From CAVVGZ01 sp963841845 (lineage in GTDB: Bacteria > Chloroflexota > Anaerolineae > Anaerolineales > Anaerolineaceae): 64,000 nt of DNA. The stretch lies in NCBI GenBank assembly GCA_963841845.1, contig CAWJEG010000008.1, positions 1 to 64,000 of the forward strand, given 5' to 3'. Each line of letters opens with the position of its first letter. Positions within the stretch are counted from its first letter, which is position 1. Below are positions 26,665-35,833 of the stretch, piece by piece. Made by a program: the position numbers and the translations under genes. The notes under the pieces are model-generated. The model had not been told where the DNA came from. It did no database searches and saw only the letters and a program-made list of their open reading frames with translations.

Positions 26665-28167
26665 CTATTTCACGGTCCAATCCCTCAGGAATTGGGTGAT
26701 TATCCGGGCACCTAATCCAGTTGCCCAGCGCGGCGTGTAGGGCTTCTCGGTTTCGCTTGAGACCAAACCAGCCACATCCAGATGCACCCAGGGGTAGGTG
26801 ACAAATTTATTTAAGAAGGCTGCCGCAACACAGGCACCGCCGCCCTTACCGCCGGTGTGTTTCATGTCTGCAGCAAAGCTTTTTAGATTATCGGCGTATT
26901 CCTCAAAGAGGGGCAGCCGCCAAACCCGTTCCCAGGTCATTTGGCCTGCCGCTTCAAACCGCTTAAATAGATCGTCATCATTGGTGAACAAGCCAATTGC
27001 CTGGTCCCCCAAGGCGACTGTCCGGGCACCAGTAAGTGTGGCAATATCGACTACTGCCCCGGGGTTATAGCGGGCGGCGTAGCACAATGCATCTCCCAGG
27101 ATAAGGCGGCCTTCCGCATCGGTGTTGATCACCTCAACTGTTTTCCCATTCATCATCCGCAAGATATCGCCGGGTTTTAATGCTCTTCCGTCAGGCATAT
27201 TTTCGGTGGCTGGCACAAGGGCAACAACATGGATTGGCAGTGCCAGCATGGATACTGCCAGCATGGCACCCATTACAGCTGCACCACCTGCCATATCACT
27301 GCGCATCCGGTCCATATCATCGGCAGGTTTAATCGAAATCCCTCCCGAATCAAAGGTAACGCCTTTGCCAACCAGGACAATTGTATCCAGGCCAATGCTG
27401 TTGGCATTGTGTTCCAAAACAATGAACCGGGCGGGCTGAACGCTCCCCGCTGAAACTCCGAGCAGCCCCCCCATTCCCAGGTCCTGCATGGCGGCTTCAT
27501 CAAAAATCTGGCAGGTCAGGGAAGTGGTTTCAGCCAGTTCCTCTGCCTGCTTCGCCAAAAAGGTGGGAGTTGCGTAGTTGCCAGGCCAGTTCACCAAATC
27601 GCGGGCGAGACTGGTTCCAGCCACGATTGCCTTACCAGCTGCCAGACCGGCTTCAGCTTCTTTAAGGTTTACGGTTTCAGGGATTACGATGGTGATTCCA
27701 TCGATCTTATTTTTCTTATCATCAGTTTCTGATTTCAGCGAAGTGAATTCATATAATGCGAGCCCGGCACCTTCTACAACTGCCTGTACTGCATCTGCCA
27801 GGTTGACCTTTTCATGGTCTGCTCCTAATACTTCAATGGCAAATTTCTTCACCCCCAGTTCGAGCGCCCGTTTGGCACTGGTACCTGCAGCCACGCGGAT
27901 ACTTTCAGGATTGAGCTTGCTCTCCTTTCCCAATCCAACAAGCAAGATCCGTTTGACAGCCAATTTCCCACTGCTGTACAACAGAGACAGCTGTTTGGAT
28001 TTACCCTTGAAATCGCCATCGGAGATGATTTGTGTAATCTGGCCACCTAATGCCTGATCAATTTCGGCTGCTGCCTTCCCCAAGCCGGCCTGATCTTCCA
28101 ATAAACCAAGCACGATTAAATCCGCATCTTCTTTTTGAATTTTTCCAACTTTCAATAATGTTTCCAT
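26665..28167 (-). CDS. pepA: Leucyl aminopeptidase (cytosol aminopeptidase, M17)
   Basis: This 500-residue protein has the full M17 signature. The N-terminal domain is moderately conserved. The catalytic domain contains VGKGVTFDSGGISIKPADDM, then MRSDMAGGAAVMGAM (metal Lys and Asp residues) and the hallmark NTDAEGRLILGDAL, with LTGARTVALG downstream. It is a hexameric, two-metal enzyme that removes N-terminal residues from peptides in the cytoplasm. Length and motifs are normal, so it should be active. It fits the peptide-consuming theme and stands as its own unit between the dehydrogenase and the nitroreductase pair. Confidence 0.97.
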   Translation of the reverse strand: METLLKVGKIQKEDADLIVLGLLEDQAGLGKAAAEIDQALGGQITQIISDGDFKGKSKQLSLLYSSGKLAVKRILLVGLGKESKLNPESIRVAAGTSAKRALELGVKKFAIEVLGADHEKVNLADAVQAVVEGAGLALYEFTSLKSETDDKKNKIDGITIVIPETVNLKEAEAGLAAGKAIVAGTSLARDLVNWPGNYATPTFLAKQAEELAETTSLTCQIFDEAAMQDLGMGGLLGVSAGSVQPARFIVLEHNANSIGLDTIVLVGKGVTFDSGGISIKPADDMDRMRSDMAGGAAVMGAMLAVSMLALPIHVVALVPATENMPDGRALKPGDILRMMNGKTVEVINTDAEGRLILGDALCYAARYNPGAVVDIATLTGARTVALGDQAIGLFTNDDDLFKRFEAAGQMTWERVWRLPLFEEYADNLKSFAADMKHTGGKGGGACVAAAFLNKFVTYPWVHLDVAGLVSSETEKPYTPRWATGLGARIITQFLRDWTVK

Positions 28168-28263
28168 GGGTTCCCTTCACTATATATTAATATGGCTTAC
28201 CTATTAATTCCGGGTAGACTGTTCCCGTTGGTTTGCTGGTGAGTTTCCCACCTTTACACCCAT

Positions 28264-28815
28264 TTATATAACCTTACGGACCAATTCCTTCACAGGAATG
28301 CGGAAAGGCGGCGAAGGATCTCCCTGGGCAGGGTAGCCTAAGGGGACCAGCAACAGGGGGGTTATTTCCTTCGGGATTGGCAGCTGCTCCTTCAATTTTT
28401 TGGGGTCAAACCCAACCACACAACAGGTACCCAGGCCAAAATGGGTGGCAGCCAGGCAGATGTTTTCGACACACAACATACAATCCATGATGGTCAACAA
28501 CGTTCGCCCTTTCCGACCATAACGTCCTGTCATCCTTTTTACATCATAGCAGACGATGACTACAACGGGAGCCTGCATAATCCACTCCTGTGTGTAAATG
28601 CCTGCCCGGGCCGTATTACCGGCATCGGTAGTATCTACCAGTTTCCTCCGCGCCTCTGGATCTTTAATGATCACAAACTCCCAGGCTTGCATATTGCCGG
28701 CACTGGGCGCCTGGGTTCCTGCTTCTAAAATCTGATACAGAAGCTTATCCGGCACCGGTTGATCCGTATAACAGCGGATGCTGCGCCGCTTGTAAATAGC
28801 ATCAAGAACGTCTAT
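28264..28815 (-). CDS. Nitroreductase-family FMN oxidoreductase, apparent ATA start
   Basis: This is a small nitroreductase-like flavoprotein: LEAGTQAPSAGNMQAWEFVI (FMN-binding N-terminal site) and an AATHFGLGTCCVVGF segment near residue 120, with LVPLGYP at the end. The first in-frame ATG (28755) would cut off the typical N-terminus. Upstream the frame reads DVLDAIYKRRSIRCYTDQPV, the canonical start of the family. The codon before it is ATA at 28813-28815, six bases after GGAGGG. Either ATA is the start or ATG was misread or mutated. It follows a second nitroreductase gene after 18 bases. Confidence 0.85.
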   Translation of the reverse strand: MDVLDAIYKRRSIRCYTDQPVPDKLLYQILEAGTQAPSAGNMQAWEFVIIKDPEARRKLVDTTDAGNTARAGIYTQEWIMQAPVVVIVCYDVKRMTGRYGRKGRTLLTIMDCMLCVENICLAATHFGLGTCCVVGFDPKKLKEQLPIPKEITPLLLVPLGYPAQGDPSPPFRIPVKELVRKVI

Positions 28816-28833
28816 GTTGTCCCTCCTTCCTTT

Positions 28834-29391
28834 TTACCATTTCTCATAGTGTAAGTAATCTTCCAGTTCAAGGTGAGGCATCTCCTTGGGTTCAATAGAA
28901 GAGAAACCCATCGCAATTAAAATCAGGGGCTCAATATGGCCGGGCAGATCCAATAATTTTGCCACTTTGTGCGGGGGAAACTCGCGGATCAGGCAGCTCT
29001 GAATTCCATTCTCCAATGCCACCAGGCGGATATTTTGAATGCAGAAACCAGTATCCTGGATGCCGAAAACCTTCTCGCCTCTTTCCCCGAACCTTACTTT
29101 TGCCCGGATATGGTCGAGGCAAACCACCAGCACCAGGGGAGCGTCAACAAGCCAATGGCGCCTAATTTCTCCACCAGTATTCACACGCAGGTGTGAATCC
29201 AACATGGCTGCTGCGATGGCTTGCTTTTGTGTTTTGGAGCGGACGGCGATAATTTCCCAGGGCTGCACGTCTGCCGTGGAAGGTGCCGGCATCGCCGCAC
29301 TTATAATGGTGTTCAGCAGCTCATCAGCGATTTCTTTATCTTCAAAATCGCTCACATAGGCGATCCTCTTAAACCAATCTATCAATGGCAT
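28834..29391 (-). CDS. Nitroreductase-family protein
   Basis: This protein of about 185 residues is related to the preceding one. ISAAMPAPSTADVQPWEIIA is the FMN-site segment, GFCIQNIRLVALENGIQSCL the conserved middle, and LILIAMGFSS the end. The usual N-terminal KRRSxR is absent (it begins MPLIDWFKRIAYVSDFEDKE), so the FMN phosphate contact made by those Arg residues may differ. ATG 29391 with GGAAGG upstream is preferred to the longer 29427 start. It is a dimeric flavin enzyme with NAD(P)H. The substrate may be quinones, nitro compounds or an enoate. Confidence 0.85.
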   Translation of the reverse strand: MPLIDWFKRIAYVSDFEDKEIADELLNTIISAAMPAPSTADVQPWEIIAVRSKTQKQAIAAAMLDSHLRVNTGGEIRRHWLVDAPLVLVVCLDHIRAKVRFGERGEKVFGIQDTGFCIQNIRLVALENGIQSCLIREFPPHKVAKLLDLPGHIEPLILIAMGFSSIEPKEMPHLELEDYLHYEKW

Positions 29392-29800
29392 GGTTATCCT
29401 TCCCTCATTTCCTCGAATCTTACCCATTCATTATATTTTTTACGTAATACTCTGGAAATATCCTGGAGTTTCAGTGTTCCTCCTTGAGTAACAGGGATCT
29501 TTTCTTATGCCAATCTATCCCCAAATATAAAAAAATAAACAATCTGAAGGATGCACACATTTTCTACAGCCGCATTCATCTCATTTTTCAAATTGTCCAC
29601 TTTCACAAAAGGATAAGAAATACTATCCATTAAGTCCTGTTTCAATCTCGAGGATAGGTCTGGCAACAAGCTTATTTAGGCCATTATGATAGTCACTATA
29701 GCTCCAGAAAATTATGGCATTGGGCATCATTTGCCTTTACACTAAAAGCAGTTCCCGGCAATACCAATCGAACATAGTTGTCAGCCTGATTAAGATTATT
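29392..29800. other. Intergenic region without recognised gene
   Basis: A stretch of 409 bases between the nitroreductase pair and the ferredoxin gene. It must hold the nitroreductase promoter and the end of the 2-oxoacid oxidoreductase operon, but I find no clear -10/-35 pair or U-tract hairpin. Confidence 0.45.
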
Positions 29801-30016
29801 CTATTTTTCCTCCTGTACATAAATAGCGAAATCAGGACAGGCTATATCACACAGACGGCAGCCGATACAATCATCCAGGTTAATCACTTCAGCGATGTTG
29901 TAACCCTTCTGGTTCATTTTGTCTGCCAGTTTTAAAACATTTTTGGGACAATAAAAAACGCACAAACCGCAACCCTTGCAGATCTTATCATCGATAATCA
30001 CAAGATACTTCTTCAT
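29801..30016 (-). CDS. korD: 2[4Fe-4S] ferredoxin, delta subunit of 2-oxoacid:ferredoxin oxidoreductase
   Basis: This 71-residue protein has two full cluster motifs, CKGCGLCVFYCP and CIGCRLCDIACP, each CxxCxxCxxxC. It is the size of the delta (KorD/PorD-like) subunit that carries electrons from the catalytic subunits to free ferredoxin. Its ATG overlaps the TAA of the sucD-like gene (TAATG at 30014-30018), so translation is coupled. It is encoded last in the operon, separated from alpha, beta and gamma by the succinyl-CoA synthetase genes, which is an uncommon order. Confidence 0.9.
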   Translation of the reverse strand: MKKYLVIIDDKICKGCGLCVFYCPKNVLKLADKMNQKGYNIAEVINLDDCIGCRLCDIACPDFAIYVQEEK

Positions 30017-30888
30017 TACAACACTCCGAGTGACTTAATAATCAATGGAATATCGGCCGGGCGATATGCAATCCGCACCCCGGATTCTTCCAATACTTTT
30101 ATCTTACTGGCTGCTGTGCCTTCTTTTCCTTCTATGATCGCTCCTGCGTGACCCATTTGGGCTCCTTCAGGTGCGTAACGGCCAACAATTAATGCGATGA
30201 CCGGTTTGGTAACATGGTGCTTTATATACTCAGCAGCTTCCGATTCCATTGTTCCGCCAACTTCACCCAGCATAACAATGGCTTTCGTCTCGGGGTCTTC
30301 CTCGAATAATTTAAGAACAGCGGGCTGTGTCATTCCCCAGAAAGGACCGCCGCCAATACCCACCACCGTTGATTGTCCAACGCCATTTTCGGTCAGGTTT
30401 TTACAAACCTCATAAGATAACGCACCGCTTTTCGAGATGACCCCAACATTTCCTTCCATGAACATCCTGTTAGGATGTACACCCAGTTTGCATTTTCCGG
30501 GAGAAATCACGCCAGCAGTGTCCGGCCCGATAACACGCGCATTTTTTTGAGCCGCATAATGAATGATCTGGATCATATCCCGGCTGGGGACACTCTCAGT
30601 TGTAATCACCACAAATGGAATACCAGCTTCCAGTACTTCAAAGGCAGCGTCTTTTGTAAATCGTCCCGGAACAAAACCAAATGCCGCATCAATCTGATGA
30701 TCAGCCACGGCTTCAGCCACAAAATTATAGACCGGGATACCGTGGGTGGTTGTGCCGCCTTTTCCCGGGGTGATGCCCGCCACAATTTGGGTACCGTAAT
30801 CTTTCATCACTTTGGTTTGAAAATTGCCCACATTACCGGTAATGCCCTGGATTAAGACCCTGGTATTTTTGTCGATCAAAATAGCCAT
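30016..30888 (-). CDS. sucD: Succinyl-CoA synthetase, alpha subunit
   Basis: This 290-residue protein has CoA-binding NVGNFQTKVMKDYGTQIVAG and GKGGTTTHGIPVYNFV at the start. The swivelling phospho-histidine is in MGHAGAIIEGKEGTA (His near residue 246). GPDTAGVISPGKCKLGVHPN is also typical. All active-site elements are present. With SucC it converts succinyl-CoA, ADP or GDP and phosphate to succinate, CoA and ATP or GTP. Three bases separate it from sucC upstream, and it overlaps the ferredoxin gene downstream. Next to the oxoacid oxidoreductase it gives substrate-level ATP. Confidence 0.96.
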   Translation of the reverse strand: MAILIDKNTRVLIQGITGNVGNFQTKVMKDYGTQIVAGITPGKGGTTTHGIPVYNFVAEAVADHQIDAAFGFVPGRFTKDAAFEVLEAGIPFVVITTESVPSRDMIQIIHYAAQKNARVIGPDTAGVISPGKCKLGVHPNRMFMEGNVGVISKSGALSYEVCKNLTENGVGQSTVVGIGGGPFWGMTQPAVLKLFEEDPETKAIVMLGEVGGTMESEAAEYIKHHVTKPVIALIVGRYAPEGAQMGHAGAIIEGKEGTAASKIKVLEESGVRIAYRPADIPLIIKSLGVL

Positions 30889-30890
30889 TG

Positions 30891-32027
30891 TTACACCGTC
30901 CTTGCAATGGCAACTGCAGCTTTTACTGCTTTCGCCAAATCTTCAAAGGGCTCAATTCCAATCCCATGCAGCGTTGCTTTGCCAACTTCCTCCTGGGTGC
31001 CACACATTCGCACCACCAATGGGACTATCCTGCCATGTGACCGGACATATTGCGCTATTCCATCGGCAATTTCATCCATGCGGGTGAGACCACCAATCAG
31101 GGTGATCAACAGCACAATTGCCTTTGGGTTCGCCAGAACAACTTCAATGGATTCATTCATGATCTTTGTGTTTGCCAGTCCACCCATCTCGCAGAAGTTG
31201 GCAGCATATCCTCCTTCATCCCGGATCAGGTCCAGGGTAAGCATTCCGGTCCCTGCACCATCTGCGATCATAGCGATATTCCCATCGAGCGGGACGTAGG
31301 TGATCTCGCGTTCTTCAGCCAGACGCTCTGCTTCGGTTTTCGGTTTTTTATTGAGATCTCTCTGTTCCTTGCGAATTCTTGCAAACATTTCCGCATGCCG
31401 GAATTCAGACCTGTCATCCAGAATAACCTTTGCATCCAGAGCCAGCAATCCGTTCTGGGTTTCGACCAAAGGATTGATCTCCACCAGGGTTGCGTCACAT
31501 TCCAATAAAATGGCATAGAGGTGCTCGACGATGGCAATAAACCCATCCACATCCTCAATACCCAGCTTTATCGCCATATAACGCGGGGTATATTTTTGCA
31601 GTCCTATAAATGTGTCAATTTTCTTGAGGATAATTTTTTCCGGGTTCTCACGTGAAACCTGTTCGATATCTACACCACCAGCTGCGCTTGCCATGATGAT
31701 AGGAGAATTTGTCTTTTTGTCATAAAGCACAGCCAAGTAGTACTCATGCTTGATCTGAATCTTTTCTTCAGCCAGCAGGGCAGAAACCGGGTATCCTTTG
31801 ATGTTCATCTGCAGCAGATCTCGTACCCCAGAGACTGCCTCTTCAACAGTTTCCACTGCCCGGATACCACCCGACTTGCCCCGCCCGCCGACGACCACCT
31901 GTGCTTTTAACACCGCCGGGGGCACCACCCTGGCAGCATCTTCTATTGAAGTAATTAGAATGCCCTTTGGAATGGGTATGCCATACTCCGCAAAAAGTTG
32001 TTTTGCTTGAAATTCTAAAAGCCGCAT
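30891..32027 (-). CDS. sucC: Succinyl-CoA synthetase, beta subunit (ADP/GDP-forming)
   Basis: This 378-residue protein has an ATP-grasp fold: LLEFQAKQLFAEYGIPIPKG at the start, LKAQVVVGGRGKSGGI (nucleotide lid), LVEINPLVETQNGLLALDAK with the metal-binding Glu/Asp, and FCEMGGLANTKIMNE in the CoA-contact domain. The length is standard. It forms an alpha-beta dimer or tetramer with the downstream sucD product. It lies between korC (3 bases) and sucD (2 bases), so the whole set is one transcript. ADP versus GDP preference cannot be judged. Confidence 0.95.
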   Translation of the reverse strand: MRLLEFQAKQLFAEYGIPIPKGILITSIEDAARVVPPAVLKAQVVVGGRGKSGGIRAVETVEEAVSGVRDLLQMNIKGYPVSALLAEEKIQIKHEYYLAVLYDKKTNSPIIMASAAGGVDIEQVSRENPEKIILKKIDTFIGLQKYTPRYMAIKLGIEDVDGFIAIVEHLYAILLECDATLVEINPLVETQNGLLALDAKVILDDRSEFRHAEMFARIRKEQRDLNKKPKTEAERLAEEREITYVPLDGNIAMIADGAGTGMLTLDLIRDEGGYAANFCEMGGLANTKIMNESIEVVLANPKAIVLLITLIGGLTRMDEIADGIAQYVRSHGRIVPLVVRMCGTQEEVGKATLHGIGIEPFEDLAKAVKAAVAIARTV

Positions 32028-32030
32028 ATC

Positions 32031-32591
32031 CTAAGCCTCCATCTTCACATTCATTTCCTTTGCCAACGCCATCCCATTTCGGGCTGCTTTTTGATTAAGT
32101 TCCACATATTTCAAAGGGACATTCTTACTGATAACTTCGCATAAAGCCTCGTTGGAGATTAACCCGGTAAGCTGCTGGATAAAACCCAACACGAACATGT
32201 TGGCGACAAGTTTATTCCCCAATTTGCCAGCCTCCGCAGTCGCAGGGATCGAAATCTCCTGAATATCTATCCGGTCTGGCCGGGTCACATATTCAGGATC
32301 AAAAATTAATGTACCGCCGGGTTTCAGGCGTTTGAGATACTGGTTGAGAGCCGGCTGCGACATGGCCACCAGGATATCCAATTGATCAGCCAGGGGAGAG
32401 GTAATTGGCTTCTGGGAAAGGATCAACTCAGCCTGGCATTCGCCCCCGCGGGATTCAGAACCGTAAGACTGGGTTTGAACTGCGTTCATTCCAGAGTGGA
32501 GGACCGCAGTTGTTCCAAAAATTACAGATGATAGAATGATCCCCTGTCCCCCAAATCCGCAAAACTGGATTGTCACTCGATCTTTGTGCAT
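32031..32591 (-). CDS. korC: 2-oxoacid:ferredoxin oxidoreductase, gamma subunit
   Basis: This 186-residue protein has the POR gamma-domain motifs IQFCGFGGQGIILSSVIFG at the N-terminus, VQTQSYGSESRGGECQAELI in the middle and NMFVLGFIQQLTGLI near the end. In this enzyme class the gamma domain helps bind CoA and holds the complex together. The start ATG overlaps the korB stop (TAATG at 32591), so translation is coupled. Subunit naming as 2-oxoglutarate type (kor) rests mainly on the adjacent sucCD genes. A branched-chain oxoacid enzyme is the main alternative. Confidence 0.92.
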   Translation of the reverse strand: MHKDRVTIQFCGFGGQGIILSSVIFGTTAVLHSGMNAVQTQSYGSESRGGECQAELILSQKPITSPLADQLDILVAMSQPALNQYLKRLKPGGTLIFDPEYVTRPDRIDIQEISIPATAEAGKLGNKLVANMFVLGFIQQLTGLISNEALCEVISKNVPLKYVELNQKAARNGMALAKEMNVKMEA

Positions 32592-33412
32592 TATTCCTCT
32601 TCCTCTCTTGGGAAAATTGACCCTCCTATGAAAACAGGGCGGGAGATATCTGCAAAGGTTCCCAAAACGAATTTATCCCCAAGCTGCTCCTCAGGAAGTT
32701 CACTGGCCTGTTTCATGGTAAGTGAATTTTCCTCGATCCATTTCACCCCATTTACCGGATCACCACTGCCGATTGCTTTACGGCCAAAATTTGTTGGGCA
32801 CTGGCTGATAATTTCAACAAATGAAAAGCCCTTGTGCTGCAAAGCTTTTTTTATCGCATTAATTGCCAACCTTGGACGGAAGGTGGAGGCTCGGGCAACA
32901 TAAGTTCCTCCCGCCGCAACCACCAGCCTGCAAACATCGAAAGAGTCTTCCAGATTACCATAAGGGGTGGTTGTCGTTTTAAGATTGCGCAGTGTAGTCG
33001 GCCCTACCTGGCCGCCAGTCATCCCGAATGTCAGGTTATTTACCATAATCATGGTCACATCCAGGTTGCGGCGTGCTGCATGGATGAGGTGATTGCCACC
33101 AATCGAGGCTGCATCACCGTCGCCCGCAAAAATAACCACTTTTAATTCAGGATTATGCAGTTTTATACCGGTTGCCCACGGGAGAGTGCGCCCATGGATG
33201 CCATGCAGCGTCTCTGTATCAAGATATACCGGAATGCGAGCCGTGCAGCCTACTCCGCCAATGGTAACTAAATTATCAAAATCTAAATTGATGGCGTCTG
33301 CCGCCTGTACAAAAAAGTTCAATACCTGTGCAGATCCGCAGCCAGCACAGAAGAAATGCGGCAGGCTGTCCTTACGTAGATATTTTCTTAATGGATTTAC
33401 AACTTCCGCCAT
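32591..33412 (-). CDS. korB: 2-oxoacid:ferredoxin oxidoreductase, beta (TPP-binding) subunit
   Basis: This 273-residue protein has the thiamine-diphosphate motif GDGDAASIGG with the downstream Asn segment MIMVNNLTFGMTGGQVGPTT. The N-terminal FCAGCGSAQVLNFF contains Cys residues that can ligate the [4Fe-4S] cluster. GVGCTARIPVYLDTETLHGI and HGRTLPWATGIK are conserved in 2-oxoglutarate- and isovalerate-type enzymes. It oxidatively decarboxylates a 2-oxoacid to acyl-CoA, reducing ferredoxin. It starts 47 bases after korA and overlaps korC. It appears intact. Confidence 0.95.
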   Translation of the reverse strand: MAEVVNPLRKYLRKDSLPHFFCAGCGSAQVLNFFVQAADAINLDFDNLVTIGGVGCTARIPVYLDTETLHGIHGRTLPWATGIKLHNPELKVVIFAGDGDAASIGGNHLIHAARRNLDVTMIMVNNLTFGMTGGQVGPTTLRNLKTTTTPYGNLEDSFDVCRLVVAAGGTYVARASTFRPRLAINAIKKALQHKGFSFVEIISQCPTNFGRKAIGSGDPVNGVKWIEENSLTMKQASELPEEQLGDKFVLGTFADISRPVFIGGSIFPREEEE

Positions 33413-33459
33413 GTTTCCTCCAAGTCACTATTTGCCAATCAAGCGCTTCGCTTCGTAAA

Positions 33460-34624
33460 TTACTGGAGCGAGCGGCCCAGTTTCTTTTCTATTTCCCCAA
33501 GGATTTCCCTGGTAGTATGGACCAGACCGCGGTTTTTCGTGATGCGGACTACCTCGCAGGCACCACAACTTACCCTCTCAATCTCAGCGGCATATTTTCC
33601 AATATTCATTTCTACTGCAAAGAGCAGGTCACACTGGTTCGCAAGCATCTTGATTTCGCGTTCCGGCACCGGCCAGATGGTTTCCAAGCTTCAACAAACC
33701 GGCTTTCAGTCCTTTTTCCCGCATGGTCTCAACCGCTTCAAGTGCCGGGCGGCTCTCGCTTCCATAAGCGACCAGACCTATCCTGGCGTCATCCAAGGAG
33801 AAAGATTTTGTCCGGACAATATCATCGTAGTGGGATGTAATCTTGTTGGTGATGCGCTGTACCATCTGTTCAAAAACATCCGGTTTCCAATGAATATCCC
33901 CATCCACGTCATGCGGGTTTATGGAGTGCAGGATGCGGTAACCATCGCCAAAACTGGGCAGTGGCGGTACCCCATCCGGTGCAGCTGCGAATGGTACAAA
34001 TTGTTCCCGCGGCACGGATGGTTTAACCCGGTTGATAATCTCCAACTGGTCAGGTTCCGGAATAACCAGGTTTTCACGCATCAAAGCAATGGTCGTCTCA
34101 GAAAGGACGATCACCGGTGTGCGGTATTTCTCCGCCAGGTTAAAGGCACGTACTGTAAAATCAAACAATTCTTGAACAGAAGATGGCGCCAGGACAACCA
34201 TTTCATGGTCACCCGCCGCACCCCATCGCGCCTGCATTACATCTGCCTGGGTGGCATAATTTTCACCGCGGCATCTCTGTACATTCACGATCACGCAGGG
34301 AATTTCACCCGCAACAGCGTACTCAATTCCTTCCTGCATGTAGTTGTAACCCGCACTGGCTGTGGCTGTCATGGCTTTAGCCCCGGCCAGGGATGCTCCA
34401 GTTACCGCATATATGGAGCACAACTCATCTTCCCCTTGCAGGAAAGCCCCTCCGACCTCTGCCATGCGCTGGGCCATTTGTTCGGAAATTTCGTTAGCCG
34501 GGGTAATCGGGTAACCAGCAAAAAAGTCACAGCCAGCGGCCAACGCACCTTCAACCACGGCGAAATTTCCCATCATAAAATGTGTTCCGGTTAATAATCG
34601 TCCATGCTTATCTTGTTCTGCCAT
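33460..34624 (-). CDS. korA: 2-oxoacid:ferredoxin oxidoreductase, alpha subunit, one frameshift
   Basis: The rejoined protein of about 387 residues has the PYR domain GNFAVVEGALAAGCDFFAGY, then PITPANEISEQMA, AVTGASLAGAKAMTATASAG and CRGENYATQADVMQARWG. A central domain II and a C-terminal segment (YAAEIERVSCGACEVVRITK) complete it. The frame changes near 33685, where one extra G in GCTTGGAAACC separates KAGLLKL from ETIWPVPEREIKM. Start ATG 34624 has GAGGAG seven bases upstream. The longer ORF to 34741 only runs into the aminotransferase gene. Eleven bases after that gene's stop, it is clearly part of the same transcript. Confidence 0.9.
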
Positions 34625-34634
34625 AATTAACTCC

Positions 34635-35801
34635 TCAGGCAAGCTGTTCCGCGATTTGGTCCATCCGACGGAAGCCTTCAATAATATTTTCTTTGCTAGT
34701 AGAGTAAGAAAACCGGATATGCTTCTCACCGCAATCACCAAACGCTGAACCCGGAACGGTTGCTACATGGGCTTTTTCAAGCAGCAGATTGGCGACTTCT
34801 AAAGAAGACCGATCAAAGGTATAAGAAGGAAATGCATAGAATGCACCCTGCGGAACAAAACCCCTGAAGAAACCTGATTCCTGGATCAATTCAGAAATTA
34901 ATTCTCCGCGTTCACGATACCCCTGGATCATCACCCGGGAATCAGCTGCCGCTTTCGGGTTCCTTAGAGCATCAATCGCTCCAGACTGGGCAAAAGCAGT
35001 AACACAGGTGGCAGACTGCTGATAGATCTTGATCATCCCATCAATGATCTCGCGCGGGGCAGTCACGTACCCCAGACGCCAGCCAGTCATGGCATAGGTT
35101 TTTGAAAAACCATTAATCGTAATGACATTATCGAATTCGGATCCCGGGCTATAACGTTCACCCTGGTAGAGGATATCTTCATAGATTTCATCCGATAAGA
35201 TTAAAGATCCATACTGCTGTGCAATCTTTGCAATCTCCCGGATTGTATGGGGGGCATAAACCGCGCCAGTGGGGTTGTTTGGCGAATTCATCACAATAAA
35301 TCTTACCGACTTATCCATCTTGTTGCGGATCAGATCCAGGTCAGGCTGAAATCCATCTTCCTCATAAGAAGGGATATGGATCACTTCTGCGCCTGCCAGC
35401 TCAGCATTCGATACGTATGACACCCAGGCAGGTTCCAGCACCATCACTTTGTCACCCGGTTGAAGTAAAGCCTGGCAAGCCATAAAAACCGCAAATTTTC
35501 CACCAGGAGTAACGAGAATATCATCTACACCTGCGATTATTTGGTTATGAACCTTAAATTTTTTACTAATCTCTTCCCGCAGTTCAAAATCCCCGGCGGT
35601 AGGTTCGTATTTTGTCTTACCGGCCCGCAGCCCGGCGATTGCAGCATCCTGAACAGTCAGAGGGGTGTCAAAGCAGGGTTCTCCACCCCCAAACGAAATA
35701 ATATCCGTGATTCCCGCCCGCTGCATTTTCTTTACGGTGTTATCAATTTCATCCGTCGCCGAAAGCTTAAGATTTATAACTCGCTGAGATAATTCGTACA
35801 T
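34635..35801 (-). CDS. Class I/II PLP-dependent aminotransferase (aspartate-type)
   Basis: This 388-residue fold-I aminotransferase has SFGGGEPCFDTPLTVQDAAI, VTPGGKFAVFMACQALL, the Asn in VMNSPNNPTGAVY, the Asp/Tyr pair in LILSDEIYEDI, the PLP Lys in NGFSKTYAMTGWRLGYV and the carboxylate Arg in HIRFSYSTSKENI. It would convert an amino acid to the 2-oxoacid that the downstream oxidoreductase decarboxylates, with 2-oxoglutarate as partner. This gives the operon a clear chain: amino acid, oxoacid, acyl-CoA, ATP. It is distinct from the aminotransferase at 18971-20143. ATG 35801 follows AAAGAGGTG. Confidence 0.93.
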   Translation of the reverse strand: MYELSQRVINLKLSATDEIDNTVKKMQRAGITDIISFGGGEPCFDTPLTVQDAAIAGLRAGKTKYEPTAGDFELREEISKKFKVHNQIIAGVDDILVTPGGKFAVFMACQALLQPGDKVMVLEPAWVSYVSNAELAGAEVIHIPSYEEDGFQPDLDLIRNKMDKSVRFIVMNSPNNPTGAVYAPHTIREIAKIAQQYGSLILSDEIYEDILYQGERYSPGSEFDNVITINGFSKTYAMTGWRLGYVTAPREIIDGMIKIYQQSATCVTAFAQSGAIDALRNPKAAADSRVMIQGYRERGELISELIQESGFFRGFVPQGAFYAFPSYTFDRSSLEVANLLLEKAHVATVPGSAFGDCGEKHIRFSYSTSKENIIEGFRRMDQIAEQLA

Positions 35802-35833
35802 TCGGTCACCTCTTTAAAGGATGGAAGATTTTT

